Source of the DNA: Nocardia cyriacigeorgica
GTDB taxonomy: Bacteria > Actinomycetota > Actinomycetes > Mycobacteriales > Mycobacteriaceae
Assembly (NCBI RefSeq): GCF_010868145.1
Contig: NZ_JAAGUY010000001.1
Coordinates: 620,001-684,000, forward strand
Direction of reading: 5' to 3'
DNA length: 64,000 nucleotides
Shown here in pieces: positions 17,296 through 27,187 of this stretch; positions within the stretch are counted from its first letter, which is position 1; each line of letters starts with the position of its first letter. A program made the translations under genes and the position numbers. The notes beneath the pieces were generated by a model. That model saw only the letters and a program-made list of their open reading frames with translations, made no database searches and was not told where the DNA came from.

Positions 17296-18678
17296 TCATC
17301 CGATCGGGATCTGGCCGAGCAGGACTCCGACGGTGAGCATCGTCAGCGACACGACACACGCTCGCCAGAGAACCTTCTTGTGGTGGTCGGCCAGGCCGAC
17401 GCCCGCGAGCGTGACCAGGAGCAAGATAGCCGGCACCAGCGGGCTCTGCATGTGCACGGCCTGTCCGGTGATGGAGGCACGAGCCATCTCGACCGGTTCG
17501 ATGCCATAGGCCGTCGCCGATTCCGACAGCACCGGGAGAACGCCGAAGTAGAACGCATCGTTGGTCATGAAGAACGTCAGCGGTATACTCAGCACTCCGG
17601 TGATGACGGCGAGAAATGGTCCGAGCGAATCCGGAATCACCTCTAGCAGCCAGGCGCCCATCGCGTCGACCATGCCGGTGCCCTGGAACACGCCGGTCAG
17701 CACGGCGGCCGCGAACACCATGGCGACCACGGAGACGATGCTCGACGAATGCCTGGCAATGGCTTCGCCCTGATCCTTCACCTGCGGGAAGTTCACGGCC
17801 AGCGCGGTAGCGGCGGCGATCATGAACAGCACCGGGATCGGCAGCACATCGATGATCAGCACGACCAGCAGGGTGATCGTGAGCGCGGCGTTGAACCACA
17901 ACAGCTTCGGCCGCAGTGTGGCCCGGTCAGGGTCGAGCCCGTCGATGAAGCGGCCGGTGGATTGGTCGTCCCCGCGGTCGTCATCGCCACCGGTACCTGT
18001 CGAACCGGATTCGACCGCGTGTCCACCGGAGCCTGCGAGCATCCGCTCCGATTCGAAGACCAGCTTGCCGATGCGGCGGCGTTCGAGCCTGCCGAGATGC
18101 AGCGCGAACAGCATCACGATGATCAGCCCGGCGATCAGCGACGGGATCATCGGGACGAAGACGTCGCTGGGCGAGACGCCGAGTGCGGTGGCGGCGCGCA
18201 CGGTCGGCCCGCCCCACGGCAGGATGTTCATCGTCGCGTTGGACAGACCGGCGACCACCGTCAGCACCACCGGGCTGACGCCGAGCGCGAGGTAGAGCGG
18301 CAGTAGCGCCGAGGTGACGATGATGAAGGTCGTCGATCCGTCACCGTCGAGCGAGACCACCATCGCCAGGACGGCAGTGCCGACGACCAGCCGCGCGGGA
18401 TCGTTGCGAACGAGTCGGAGGATCTGGGCGACCAGCGGGTCGAACAGTCCGACGTCGATCATGATGCCGAAGAAGACGATGGCGAAGAACAGCAGGGCGG
18501 CGGTGGGTGCCAGGTCTTTGATCCCGTCGGTGATCATGTCGCCGATCCCGACGCCGGCGCCGGCGGCCACGCCGAACGCAACCGGGACGAGGATCAGCGC
18601 GACCACGGGCGTCGCCCGACGCGACAGGATCAGGTACATGAACAGGCCAACCATCAGGAACCCGAGCGTGACCAGCAT
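17296..18678 (-). CDS. CitMHS-family citrate-metal:H+ symporter
   Basis: A 460-residue membrane protein of about 11-12 helices, with AAGGAG six bases before the ATG at 18678. Signature segments include SLDGDGSTTFIIVTSALLP, PWGGPTVRAATALG and the C-terminal MTNDAFYFGVLPVL, all characteristic of the CitMHS family (citrate complexed with Mg2+ or Ca2+). A polar, Asp/Gly-rich cytoplasmic loop lies around residues 215-250. It is downstream of the TctC-like gene on the same strand and divergent from a CitA/CitB-type two-component system, which points to induced citrate or tricarboxylate uptake. Confidence 0.92.
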   Translation of the reverse strand: MLVTLGFLMVGLFMYLILSRRATPVVALILVPVAFGVAAGAGVGIGDMITDGIKDLAPTAALLFFAIVFFGIMIDVGLFDPLVAQILRLVRNDPARLVVGTAVLAMVVSLDGDGSTTFIIVTSALLPLYLALGVSPVVLTVVAGLSNATMNILPWGGPTVRAATALGVSPSDVFVPMIPSLIAGLIIVMLFALHLGRLERRRIGKLVFESERMLAGSGGHAVESGSTGTGGDDDRGDDQSTGRFIDGLDPDRATLRPKLLWFNAALTITLLVVLIIDVLPIPVLFMIAAATALAVNFPQVKDQGEAIARHSSSIVSVVAMVFAAAVLTGVFQGTGMVDAMGAWLLEVIPDSLGPFLAVITGVLSIPLTFFMTNDAFYFGVLPVLSESATAYGIEPVEMARASITGQAVHMQSPLVPAILLLVTLAGVGLADHHKKVLWRACVVSLTMLTVGVLLGQIPIG

Positions 18679-18754
18679 TGTTTCTCCTTGTTCGGATGGG
18701 CCGACAGCCGGCCGCGAGCACGACACCGGTGGGTACCGGTGGCCGGTGGGTGTG

Positions 18755-19729
18755 TCAGTGGTCGGGGCCGCGCAGCGTCCGGGCCACACTCGCGTTTTGC
18801 GCGGCGAGGAACGCGCCGAATTCGGCTCCGGGGAGGTAGGCGTCCGACCAGCCGTTGCGTTCGAGCACCTGGCGCCAGCGGGGGCTGGTGCGCAGCTCGT
18901 GCACCACTCGGCTGATGTGGTCGAGGCCGGAGGTCGACACGCCCGGCGGCGCCACGAACCCACGCCAGTTGCTCAGAGCGATATCGATACCTTGTTCGCG
19001 CAGGGTGGGCGCGTCCACCGCGGGCGAGCGGTCCCTGCTCGCGACCGCGAGCACGCGGACCGCGCCGGAGCGGATCTGGTCGAGGTATTCGCTGATACCG
19101 GTAGTCGCGGCGTCGACCTCACCGGTGAGCAGCGCCGGCAGCAGATCGCCACCACCCTCATAACGCCGATAGTCGAGGTCGGTGCGTGCGATGCCGGTCG
19201 CGTCAGCGATCTCCAGCGCCAGGAGGTGGTCGGGTCCGCCCTCGGTGGAGCCGCCGCCGATGATGACCGACGCGGGGTCCTGCGCCCAGCGGCTCTGTAA
19301 GTCCCGCACCGAGGCATACGGTGACGCGGCCGGGACCAGCACGGCCTCCGGCTCCTCGACCATCCGGGCGATCGGCGTCGTATCGGACAGCGAGTAGTGC
19401 GACGGCAGCGAGTTCAGCGCGCCCACCAGCCCCAGCCCCATGACGAGCAGCAGGTTCTCATTGCCGGTTTCGCGGACGGTGCGGGCCAGACCGACGATGC
19501 CGCCGGACCCCGCGACATTGAACACCTCGACGTCGTCGACGATGCCGTCGCGCCTGAGCACCTGTGCTGCACTACGCGCGGTGAGGTCGTAGCCACCGCC
19601 TGCCAGCGACGGCACCAGCAGCCGCACGTCCGGACCTGCGGAATCGGGCTCCGGAGGTGAGCAACCGACGACGCTCGCGACGATCAACGCCGCCGCGGCC
19701 AGTCGCGCACCCCATCGTGCCGCTGCCAT
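18755..19729 (-). CDS. TctC/BugD-like tricarboxylate-binding lipoprotein
   Basis: 324 residues from the ATG at 19729, which follows GAGGTGG. The signal sequence ends in VASVVGC, so Cys23 is the probable lipidation site. The mature part matches the tripartite tricarboxylate transporter solute-binding family (LLVPSLAGGGYDLTAR; GSGGIVGLARTV; GGGSTEGGPDHLLALEIA). No TctA or TctB membrane partner is present. It is encoded 76 bases upstream of the CitMHS gene on the same strand and 148 bases from the divergent sensor kinase. A sensing or ligand-presenting role is plausible. Confidence 0.9.
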   Translation of the reverse strand: MAAARWGARLAAAALIVASVVGCSPPEPDSAGPDVRLLVPSLAGGGYDLTARSAAQVLRRDGIVDDVEVFNVAGSGGIVGLARTVRETGNENLLLVMGLGLVGALNSLPSHYSLSDTTPIARMVEEPEAVLVPAASPYASVRDLQSRWAQDPASVIIGGGSTEGGPDHLLALEIADATGIARTDLDYRRYEGGGDLLPALLTGEVDAATTGISEYLDQIRSGAVRVLAVASRDRSPAVDAPTLREQGIDIALSNWRGFVAPPGVSTSGLDHISRVVHELRTSPRWRQVLERNGWSDAYLPGAEFGAFLAAQNASVARTLRGPDH

Positions 19730-19877
19730 CGTCCACCTCACTCCACCCGTCGGGTTTGTTGTCCTCAGAGTCTGGGGCACACATGTGATCGAGGTCACCA
19801 TTGAGTAACCAGATTCATTTATGGCCATTGTGTTCACCAGTACGGTCATGCCCACGAGAGGTGGAGGAGATGGGCCG

Positions 19878-21488
19878 ATGACGGCGCGCAGGAAACGGGC
19901 AAGCCTTGCCCGGCAGCTGCTGGTGTTGCAGCTGCTCATCATCGTCGGCGTGCTGACCGGCGTCGTCGCCGTCTCGCTGGCTCAGTCCGCACAGGCGTTT
20001 CAGCGCAATGAGAGCCGTCGGGTGCTCGCCGCGGCGGAGACACTCGCGGCCAACCCGACCGTGCGTGAATTGATCCCGGCCGCCCAGCCGCGGCTGCGCT
20101 CGGCCCTGCCGGTGGTCGCTGAATCGGTGCGGTCGGTGTCGGGTGCGTCCAGCGTCACACTCGCCGACGCGGACGGCACCGTCCTCGTTGCGACCGACCC
20201 CGACCTCGTCGGGCACCCCATGCCACTCGGCGATTCGACGGTGACGACCGGGCGCGCGTGGACCGGACTCGTCGATACCCAGCAGGGGCCCATGGTCGAA
20301 GCGCATGTGCCGGTGATCGGCGCCGAAGGTGCCATGGTCGGCGTCGCCGTGGTGGGCCAGGCCTATCCGTCGCGGTGGCAGCGCCTACAGCAGGCGGTGC
20401 CGAATCTGCTGATCTACCTCGGCGTGGCGTCGCTGGTCGGTGCGGTGGGTTCGCTGCTGCTCTCGAGTAGGATCAAGCGGCAAACGCTCGGTATGGAGCC
20501 GCGGGAAATCGTCGAACTCGCCGAGCACCGAGACGCGATGTTGCACGGCCTGAAAGAGGGAGTATTGGCGCTCGACCTCGACAACCGGGTCACGGTTGTC
20601 AGTGACAGCGCCTGGCGCCTGCTCGACCTACCGGCCGACTCCGTGGGACGGCATCTGGATGATCTGCCGATCGAGCCTCGGCTGCGGACCATGCTCGGCG
20701 AAGCACATACACGGGCGGACCAGCTCGTCCTCGTCGGCGATAGGATCCTCGCGCTCAACCGGATGCCGATTCTCGCGCGCGGCCGTCCGATCGGATCGGT
20801 GACCACCCTGCGAGATCGCACCGAATTGTCCTCTCTGGAAGAGGAATTGAATGCGAGTAAGACCAGCAGCGATGCCCTGCGGCTGCACATCCACGAGTTC
20901 AACAATCAACTGCACACCATCTCGGGGCTGATCCAGCTCGGCGAGTACGACGAGGTCGTCCGTTTCGTCGAAGGACTCACCGCGGCGCAATCGCGACGCG
21001 AATCCGAGACCATCGAACATATCGCCGATCCCGGTGTCGCCGCGCTGCTGATCGCGAAAACCGCGGTGGCAGAACAGCTGGCGGTGTCGATCCGGGTGGA
21101 CCCGGATTCGGCGCTCGGCCGGATCGACGAGGACCTCTCCCGTGATGTCGTCACCGTGGTGGGAAATCTCGTCGACAACGCCGTCGACGCCGTCAGCGGC
21201 GAGCACGACCCGCAGCATCGGGTGGTCACCGTCCTGATCGAGGAGTCCGACGAGGACATTCTCGTTCGGGTGTCCGATCGCGGTCCCGGGGTCGCGGCGA
21301 CCGACGTGGAGCGGGTCTTCGAGCAGGGTTGGAGCAGCAAGACCACCGATGGTGGGTCGGAGCGGGGATTCGGTCTGGCACTGGTGCGCTGGACCTGTCG
21401 CCGCCGCGGCGGCGATGCGGCGGCGCGCGCAGGCCGCGACGGCGCCGTCTTCACCGCGCGGATGCGAAAGGACGGTAACCGGCGATGA
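19878..21488 (+). CDS. CitA/DcuS-type sensor histidine kinase
   Basis: 536 residues from the ATG at 19878, eight bases after GGAGGAG. TM1 is about 13-35 and TM2 about 177-197; between them lies a PASp/CACHE sensor domain of the citrate/fumarate sensor class. A cytoplasmic PAS (215-320) is followed by the family's phospho-acceptor segment HEFNNQLHTISGL with His339, an N-box NLVDNAVDA and a G-box DRGPGVA. It is divergent from the TctC-like lipoprotein and overlaps its response regulator by four bases. The ligand is likely citrate or another tricarboxylate. Confidence 0.92.
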   Translation: MTARRKRASLARQLLVLQLLIIVGVLTGVVAVSLAQSAQAFQRNESRRVLAAAETLAANPTVRELIPAAQPRLRSALPVVAESVRSVSGASSVTLADADGTVLVATDPDLVGHPMPLGDSTVTTGRAWTGLVDTQQGPMVEAHVPVIGAEGAMVGVAVVGQAYPSRWQRLQQAVPNLLIYLGVASLVGAVGSLLLSSRIKRQTLGMEPREIVELAEHRDAMLHGLKEGVLALDLDNRVTVVSDSAWRLLDLPADSVGRHLDDLPIEPRLRTMLGEAHTRADQLVLVGDRILALNRMPILARGRPIGSVTTLRDRTELSSLEEELNASKTSSDALRLHIHEFNNQLHTISGLIQLGEYDEVVRFVEGLTAAQSRRESETIEHIADPGVAALLIAKTAVAEQLAVSIRVDPDSALGRIDEDLSRDVVTVVGNLVDNAVDAVSGEHDPQHRVVTVLIEESDEDILVRVSDRGPGVAATDVERVFEQGWSSKTTDGGSERGFGLALVRWTCRRRGGDAAARAGRDGAVFTARMRKDGNRR

Positions 21489-22156
21489 TCTCGGTGCTGG
21501 TGATCGACGACGACTTCATGGTCGCGAAGGTGCACAGCGGTTTTGTCGCCCGCACCGAAGGATTCGAGGTTTGCGGTATCGCCCACTCGGGGGCGGAAGG
21601 ACTCGAGCTGGCGAGCGAGCTACAGCCGGATCTGGCGCTGCTCGACGTCCATCTACCCGGCACCTCCGGTCTGGACCTGATCGCCCCGCTGCGCGAGGTC
21701 GCGCCCGATCTCGACATTCTGGTGATCACCTCCGAGCGTGAGGCGGCGTCGGTCAAGCGGGCGCTGCGCAGCGGTGTCGTCCACTATCTGATCAAACCGT
21801 TCTCCTACGAGACGCTGCGGGAACGCCTCGAGCATTATCAGCGGGTGTACGGGCAGCTGAACGAGCGCACGCAGGCAGATCAGGACGATGTCGATCAGGT
21901 GTTCGGCATCGCCGGCTCGAGCACCACGCTGCCGAAGGGACTCAGCGCCGAAACGCTGCGCTTGGTCGAAGATCTGCTGCGCGGCTGCCAGACCGACCTG
22001 TCCGCCAACGAGGCGGCGACCCAGCTGGGGTTGTCACGAGTCAGCGCGCGCCGCTATCTGGAGTTCCTCGCAGGCCGCGGCAAGGTCCGCGCCCGGCTGA
22101 AGTACGGCGAAGTGGGGCGGCCGGAGCGCCGCTATCAGTGGCATGCGGCTCGATAG
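21485..22156 (+). CDS. CitB/DcuR-type response regulator
   Basis: A 223-residue protein whose ATG overlaps the kinase stop (ATGA). The receiver domain has the acidic pair DDD at 8-10, phospho-acceptor Asp54 in LLDVHLPG and Lys in YLIKPFSYE. The C-terminal domain (165-215) has LSANEAATQLGLSRVSARRYL, the helix-turn-helix of the CitB/DcuR class. It probably activates the divergent tctC-like/CitMHS transcription unit. Confidence 0.92.
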   Translation: MISVLVIDDDFMVAKVHSGFVARTEGFEVCGIAHSGAEGLELASELQPDLALLDVHLPGTSGLDLIAPLREVAPDLDILVITSEREAASVKRALRSGVVHYLIKPFSYETLRERLEHYQRVYGQLNERTQADQDDVDQVFGIAGSSTTLPKGLSAETLRLVEDLLRGCQTDLSANEAATQLGLSRVSARRYLEFLAGRGKVRARLKYGEVGRPERRYQWHAAR

Positions 22157-22785
22157 CGGCCAACTCCGGCGCCCCAGCTCCGAGTGCCGCGGCCACACAC
22201 CTGTCCGCTTCCCGACGCGCAGTGAGGCACAGCCCACCACCGAGGCGCGGTGTGAGAGTGAGGGTTCCAAAGTGATCCGTTTCAAATCCAATGGCATGGG
22301 ATTCACCTTCGCGAACTGACGGCTTCAGCCGCATGCGGCAGCAGTGCAGCGTCAATTACTTCAACCTCGACAGGTCAAGCCGGCTACGTACCCGACCACG
22401 ATCGGCGACTATGGATCGTCGGCGTCGACGCCACAGAGTCCAGCGGCGACAACGACTTCTGCCAAAATCAAGGTCTACGTCGGCGCCGACCACACCTTCC
22501 CCGTTATGACCTACGACCTCGAGGGGTCACAGCGCTCGCGCCGGCCGCTTTCGGCATCTCCGGCCAGGGGCACGCAGCGCGGTGTCGCGGCCGCAGCCCC
22601 TCGGGCGTGTACGGATCGGCAAGCGCGCCGATCTCGGCCGCATCCTTGGTAAGGAACCGGGCCAGCTCGGCGCCCATCGACTGGCCATACGGTTCAGCCG
22701 CGCTGAATCCGAGTACGGAAGAGTCGACATAACGCGGTGAGGTCACGGTCCGCCTGGACCCCACCGCTCCCGGCCGTCGGCATTC
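22157..22785. other. Region without an intact gene
   Basis: Two protein-like scraps are visible: on the plus strand about 22440-22530 (AKIKVYVGADHTFPVMTYD) and on the minus strand about 22600-22720 (GFSAAEPYGQSMGAELARFL). Neither has a start, a ribosome site or a full domain, and I cannot name them. They look like remnants between two operons. Confidence 0.4.
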
Positions 22786-23589
22786 CTACCCGGTCTGCCA
22801 CATCGTGGGCCAGTCCTTGCCGCGGCAGGCGGCGTCGGTCCCGCCGTCGACGAAGACGACCGAGCCGACGAAGTACGTCGACTCCGGGCCGAGAAGGTAG
22901 GCGATGAACGACGCGACTTCCTCGGGTCGGCCGCCGCGGCCGGCTGGGACCGTGGCGAGGAACTGTTCGATCGCCTTGGCCGTGAGGGGATCCTTCATGC
23001 CTTCTTGCGTCATCGGAGTATCGACGAAGCCTGGCGCTACGGCGTTGAGGCGGATACCCGCCTTGATGTACTCCGCGGACTTGGTGCGCGCGTAGTAGGC
23101 GATGGCAGCCTTGGTCGCGGGGTATGCCTGTATGGTGGACTGATCACCGAACGAGTCGGCGATAGCATTGGCCGCCTCCTGGTCACCGGCTAGACACGCC
23201 TCCGCCAGGTTCATCGGCCAGTCAGGTTGGCTGGTAGTGGAATTGGAGCTGATGAGTACCGCAGAAGGGTTGTCCCCCTCGGCGAGCAGCGGACTCAGGC
23301 CTTCGAGCATTTCGATGGCTCCGAAGTAGTTGACTGCGATCAGTTGTCGCCCGGAGCGTCCAGCGGAGGGTGCGATTCCAGCAATCGCGGCGAACCCGTC
23401 GATACGTCCATCGACGAGAGCACAGACATTGGCGATTGCATTCGCGCACCCCTCAGGGGTGCCCACATCGACTTTGATGTCGGTGTCATGCAGGTCGATC
23501 CCGATGACACGGTGGCCGTCGGCCTCCAAGCAAGACCGCGTGGCTGCGCCGATTCCGGAGGCGGCGCCGGTGATGACGTAGGTACTCAT
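22786..23589 (-). CDS. Short-chain dehydrogenase/reductase (3-alpha-hydroxysteroid dehydrogenase-like)
   Basis: 267 residues from the ATG at 23589, preceded by AAGGAA. The dinucleotide motif is TGAASGIG at 7-14, immediately at the N-terminus, and the catalytic motif is YPATK. The short nucleotide-binding region (DLHDTDIKVDVGTPEGC) and late motifs (DTPMTQEG) resemble coniferyl-alcohol and 3-alpha-hydroxysteroid dehydrogenases. It is the last gene of a minus-strand operon with an NTF2-like protein and an Old Yellow Enzyme. Substrate unknown. Confidence 0.88.
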   Translation of the reverse strand: MSTYVITGAASGIGAATRSCLEADGHRVIGIDLHDTDIKVDVGTPEGCANAIANVCALVDGRIDGFAAIAGIAPSAGRSGRQLIAVNYFGAIEMLEGLSPLLAEGDNPSAVLISSNSTTSQPDWPMNLAEACLAGDQEAANAIADSFGDQSTIQAYPATKAAIAYYARTKSAEYIKAGIRLNAVAPGFVDTPMTQEGMKDPLTAKAIEQFLATVPAGRGGRPEEVASFIAYLLGPESTYFVGSVVFVDGGTDAACRGKDWPTMWQTG

Positions 23590-23693
23590 AGCTTCCTTTT
23601 GCAAAGATCTCGTTGGTAATCGGAAACCGACCTGGCGGCAAGCCCTAGCTGCGTTCAGGACATTGCTGTGGCTCCGAGGTGGATAGCCTGCGG

Positions 23694-24134
23694 CTAGCCA
23701 GCAGGTCCGGGGCCGAGGACCGCGAACGTACCGAGGTGTCCGTTGTTGCGTTTGGTGCGGTGACTCATTCGCCACCCGTCAGCAGTTCGTGTCCACTCAT
23801 CGTGGTATTCGCCGAGCGTTCGGAAGGACTGCCCCTCCCGTTCGCCGGTGCCCAGGTGTAGATCAGCGACATAGGCGCTGCTGTGGGCGGTGTCGATGTC
23901 GATGTCGATCATGACGTTGGCGATCAGGTGTTGAGTGGGCCCGCAATCATCGAGGAAACTGCGCATCAGCGCGATCGTCTCGGTGGGGCTCGCCAGGTGT
24001 CCAGTGCCGAGGTCGGCTGTGGCGTTCTCGGTCATGATCTCTGTGATCTCGTTCCACGCGCGGTTGTCCATCGCGCGGGCGAATCGGATGATGTTGCGGT
24101 GTATTTCTCGCTCGTCGTCATAGGTTGTGGACAT
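23694..24134 (-). CDS. NTF2-like (SnoaL-type) protein
   Basis: A 146-residue single cone-shaped domain: DEREIHRNIIRFARAMDNR and a C-terminal YHDEWTRTADGWRMSHR are typical of the SnoaL_4 group (ring hydroxylating dioxygenase beta-subunit/ketosteroid isomerase superfamily). Such proteins act as small isomerases, dehydratases or cyclases, or as binding proteins. It lies between an Old Yellow Enzyme and an SDR in one minus-strand operon, so it may act on the same small hydrophobic ketone or enone. Confidence 0.85.
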   Translation of the reverse strand: MSTTYDDEREIHRNIIRFARAMDNRAWNEITEIMTENATADLGTGHLASPTETIALMRSFLDDCGPTQHLIANVMIDIDIDTAHSSAYVADLHLGTGEREGQSFRTLGEYHDEWTRTADGWRMSHRTKRNNGHLGTFAVLGPGPAG

Positions 24135-24182
24135 GTCGGCTCCTAGCCGGGAGTTGGAGGGGGCTCGTGGTGTAGGCGCTGC

Positions 24183-25361
24183 CTAGGACGTGCGCTCGAC
24201 AAGCACGCAGCGGGCGCCGGAAAAGATTGTCGGCATGCACTTGTTGCAGTGGATACACAGCGATGTCGTGGTCGCGTCCGCCGCGATGCGGTTCACCAGA
24301 TCGGGCTCACGCAACAACGCCCTGGCCATCGCCACGAACTCGAAGCCCTCGGCCATGGCGGTATCCATTCCCGCGCGATCGGTGACACCGCCGAGCAGGA
24401 CCAGCGGCAGCTTCACCGCCGCCCGGATCTGGCGTGCCTGCTCGAGCATGAACAGGTCTTGGTAGGGGTATGTATGGATCATCTGCTTGCCTAGCAGTTG
24501 CACGCCCAACCGCACTGGCTGCGGCATCGCCGCGGCGAACTCACGGATCGGGGCGTCGCCTTTGAACAGATACATCGGGTTGAGCAGTGAGCTGCCCATG
24601 GTCAGCTCCAGCGCGTCGACACTGCCGTCAGCTTCGAGCCACTGGGCCACCTGGATGGCCTCGTCCACCCAGAATCCGCCGGGCACTCCGTCGTCCATGT
24701 TCAGCTTGGCCAGGATGGCTATCTTGTCGCCGACAGCCTCGCGCACAGCCCGGGCCGTATCGAGCACCACTCGCGCCCGATTCTCCAGCGAACCACCGTA
24801 GGAGTCCTTGCGGCGATTGAGCCTCGGGCTCAGGAACGAGCTCGCGAAGTAGTTGTGACCGAAGTGGACCTCCACCGCATCGAAGCCTGCTTCCATCGCC
24901 ATCCGTGCCGCGGCACCGTGGGCCTCGGTGATCCGGGCTATGTCGGCCGTCGACGCGGAACGGATCAGTCGCATACTCAGCGGGTTGAACCAGCGCGACG
25001 GCGCCAGGGCGGGATAACCGGTGGACTGCTCGTTCGCTACGGGGCCGGCGTGGCCGATCTGAGCAGATGCCGCAGCTCCTTCGGCGTGTATCGCATCGGT
25101 GAGCCGGCGCAGACCGGGCATCACCTCGTGGCGCATCCACAGCTGGCCGAATTCGGTGCGCCCCTCTGGCGCCACGGCGCAGTAGGCGACCGTAGACATG
25201 CCCACACCCCCGACCGCCGGTCGGCGATGAAATTCGATGAGTTCATCGGTGACCAGAGCATGCGGTGTTTTTCCTTCGAAGGTCGCGGACTTGATGATGC
25301 GGTTGCGCAGCGTGATCGGGCCGAGTTTCGCCGGCGCCAGCACATCCGGATGGGCGGCCAT
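24183..25361 (-). CDS. Old Yellow Enzyme family NADH:flavin oxidoreductase
   Basis: A 392-residue FMN barrel enzyme. NRIIKSATFEG, the substrate/FMN segment HFGHNYFASSFLSPRLNRR and LVLLGGVTDR are family hallmarks. The C-terminus has CIHCNKCMP, the cysteine cluster that binds a 4Fe-4S centre in 2,4-dienoyl-CoA reductase-type members, but the flavodoxin-like C-terminal domain of those enzymes is absent. It probably reduces an activated C=C bond. First gene of the minus-strand operon and divergent from the IclR regulator. Confidence 0.9.
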   Translation of the reverse strand: MAAHPDVLAPAKLGPITLRNRIIKSATFEGKTPHALVTDELIEFHRRPAVGGVGMSTVAYCAVAPEGRTEFGQLWMRHEVMPGLRRLTDAIHAEGAAASAQIGHAGPVANEQSTGYPALAPSRWFNPLSMRLIRSASTADIARITEAHGAAARMAMEAGFDAVEVHFGHNYFASSFLSPRLNRRKDSYGGSLENRARVVLDTARAVREAVGDKIAILAKLNMDDGVPGGFWVDEAIQVAQWLEADGSVDALELTMGSSLLNPMYLFKGDAPIREFAAAMPQPVRLGVQLLGKQMIHTYPYQDLFMLEQARQIRAAVKLPLVLLGGVTDRAGMDTAMAEGFEFVAMARALLREPDLVNRIAADATTTSLCIHCNKCMPTIFSGARCVLVERTS

Positions 25362-25557
25362 GTCAGAACCCCTCTCCGCGCGAGCTCCGACGACACCTGC
25401 CGATAGTCGGCCCAGGCGAAGGTGACGCTGACAGGGCGCCGAGGTGGACGATGACCATCATCTGGTCCTCCGATCGAGTGGGCGCATTCACGATGAATCG
25501 GTCCCCGTACAGGTCGGGTGGCTGTACACCCGCCAGGCGCCGTGTTACAAAATATGA

Positions 25558-26526
25558 ATGCGGAATTCAGAACCTGCGAGTGATGGTATTCACACATCGG
25601 TCCCCAAATCAAGTGCCCGTCCCAGCGAGGCCGAGGCACCCGCTGCAGTCGATCGGAAGTCTCCCCCGACCGAACGGGTGGTCAATATCCTCAACTTATT
25701 GGCCGATACACCCCGCAAGCGGCTCACGCTGACCCAGATCGCGGCCGAGCTGCACCTGAACAAACCCACCTGCCTCGGCATCCTCGCTGCGCTCACTGAT
25801 GCCGACTTCGTCACCCGCGACGAATCGAAGTCCTACGGGCTGGGACCGGCGTTACTGCGGCTCGGATCCGCCGCAGAGTCCGGGCACGCCAGCCTCGATC
25901 TCGTCCGCCCCTTTGTCGCCGAACTCCATGAGCTTCTCGGCGTCGGTTGCATCCTCAGCGCCGCCCACGAAGGGCACACCGTGATCGTGGATAGGATGGG
26001 TACGGCCATCCCCGGCGACCGCCGCGACCTGATCGGAGAACGGCTACCGCTGGCACCACCACTCGGGCTGGTCAACATCGCCTGGCAGCGCGAGCGTGTC
26101 GTCAACGCCTGGCTCGAACGGACGCCCCTCATCCCACTCGCGGCGGGTGAGGAGATAGTGCGGGCAATCATCGAGGAGGGCCACGAGCGTGGCTATATCA
26201 TCGAATGTCTGCGGACGTCGACATCCTCGAGTGTCGTTCTGGCGAGCCTGCTCGCATCCGGGATGGCCCCCCGCATCATCGACGAGCTTTGCCAGCATCT
26301 GCCGGCCGAGGACTGGTCGGAGTTCATCACAACGATGCCAGCAGACCAGACCGCCATCATCCCCATCGCCAACATCAGCGCACCGATCTTCGATCGACAC
26401 GGCGCACAGCAATACACCCTGACCATCGTTCCTGAACGCGCCGACGCGACCGCCGCACTGGCGAACGAATGGGGAACGGCCACGGCGCGGGCAGCACGGG
26501 CCGCCACCACAGCCCTCGGCGGATAG
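25558..26526 (+). CDS. IclR-family transcriptional regulator
   Basis: A 322-residue protein. After a disordered N-terminus the winged helix-turn-helix (about 40-100) contains RVVNILNLLADT and LTLTQIAAELHLNKPTCLGIL. The C-terminal effector domain follows (VRPFVAELHELLGVGCILSA; a late LTIVPERAD). It is divergent from the OYE/NTF2/SDR operon with 196 bases between start codons and is its likely regulator. The start is the ATG at 25558; no strong ribosome site is seen, so a later start is possible. Confidence 0.87.
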   Translation: MRNSEPASDGIHTSVPKSSARPSEAEAPAAVDRKSPPTERVVNILNLLADTPRKRLTLTQIAAELHLNKPTCLGILAALTDADFVTRDESKSYGLGPALLRLGSAAESGHASLDLVRPFVAELHELLGVGCILSAAHEGHTVIVDRMGTAIPGDRRDLIGERLPLAPPLGLVNIAWQRERVVNAWLERTPLIPLAAGEEIVRAIIEEGHERGYIIECLRTSTSSSVVLASLLASGMAPRIIDELCQHLPAEDWSEFITTMPADQTAIIPIANISAPIFDRHGAQQYTLTIVPERADATAALANEWGTATARAARAATTALGG

Positions 26527-26813
26527 CAGCCGACCGGCGAGCGGAGAGCGCACTGGCACAGCGGTGCCGGTCGCATCTCGTTGAGCAGCCGCGGGGATTT
26601 CACGGGTCCCTCGGGCAGAGCGCGGCCGGCGAGCCCTTGTCCAAGGTCACGTGCTTTCCCCTTCTGGTCCTGTTGGCCGCTTTCCCCGCGTGTGCGCGTA
26701 CCGGCAAAGAGAGGGATCGGATAAGCCCGGGCGCTGAGCCGTGTAGCGCCACCGGCCGCGGCTGGGTCTCCAGACATGCCTTCGTGCATGTACCAAGACG
26801 TTCGCGTGCGGTG

Positions 26814-27011
26814 CGTGGCGTGCTTACCGCGTCGGCCGACGCCAACATCGGCTCGATCTTCGGCATCGGATACCCGGCGTGGACCGGCGGCGTGCACCAG
26901 TTCATCGCCGGGTATGCCGGCAAAGGCACGGCCGCGTTCGTCCGACGCGCCGACAAGCTCGCCGCCGGGTACGGCGAGCGATTCCAGGTACCCGCGTCGC
27001 TGCGCACCTGA
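26814..27011 (+). pseudogene. C-terminal remnant of a FadB-type 3-hydroxyacyl-CoA dehydrogenase
   Basis: The frame encodes GVLTASADANIGSIFGIGYP, then TGGVHQFIAGYAG and KLAAGYGERFQVPASL. This is the C-terminus of the multifunctional fatty-acid oxidation protein (FadB/FadJ type). The upstream 650 or so residues are gone; the DNA between the IclR gene and this piece shows no related sequence. Confidence 0.75.
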
Positions 27012-27187
27012 CCTGCCGCGGCCGTGTCCTCAGCCTTCGGGGTCAGAACACGGCGGCGGGAACGCCTTGCGCAGCGATGGGCGATAGAGGAACGGCAGAA
27101 GGCTGCTTCTGCGACACCCCGGTGTCGGGAACCCTGAGCACCCCGCGAAGTCACATCGTCGACACCCCACGGCCGGAGTGCTCTACC

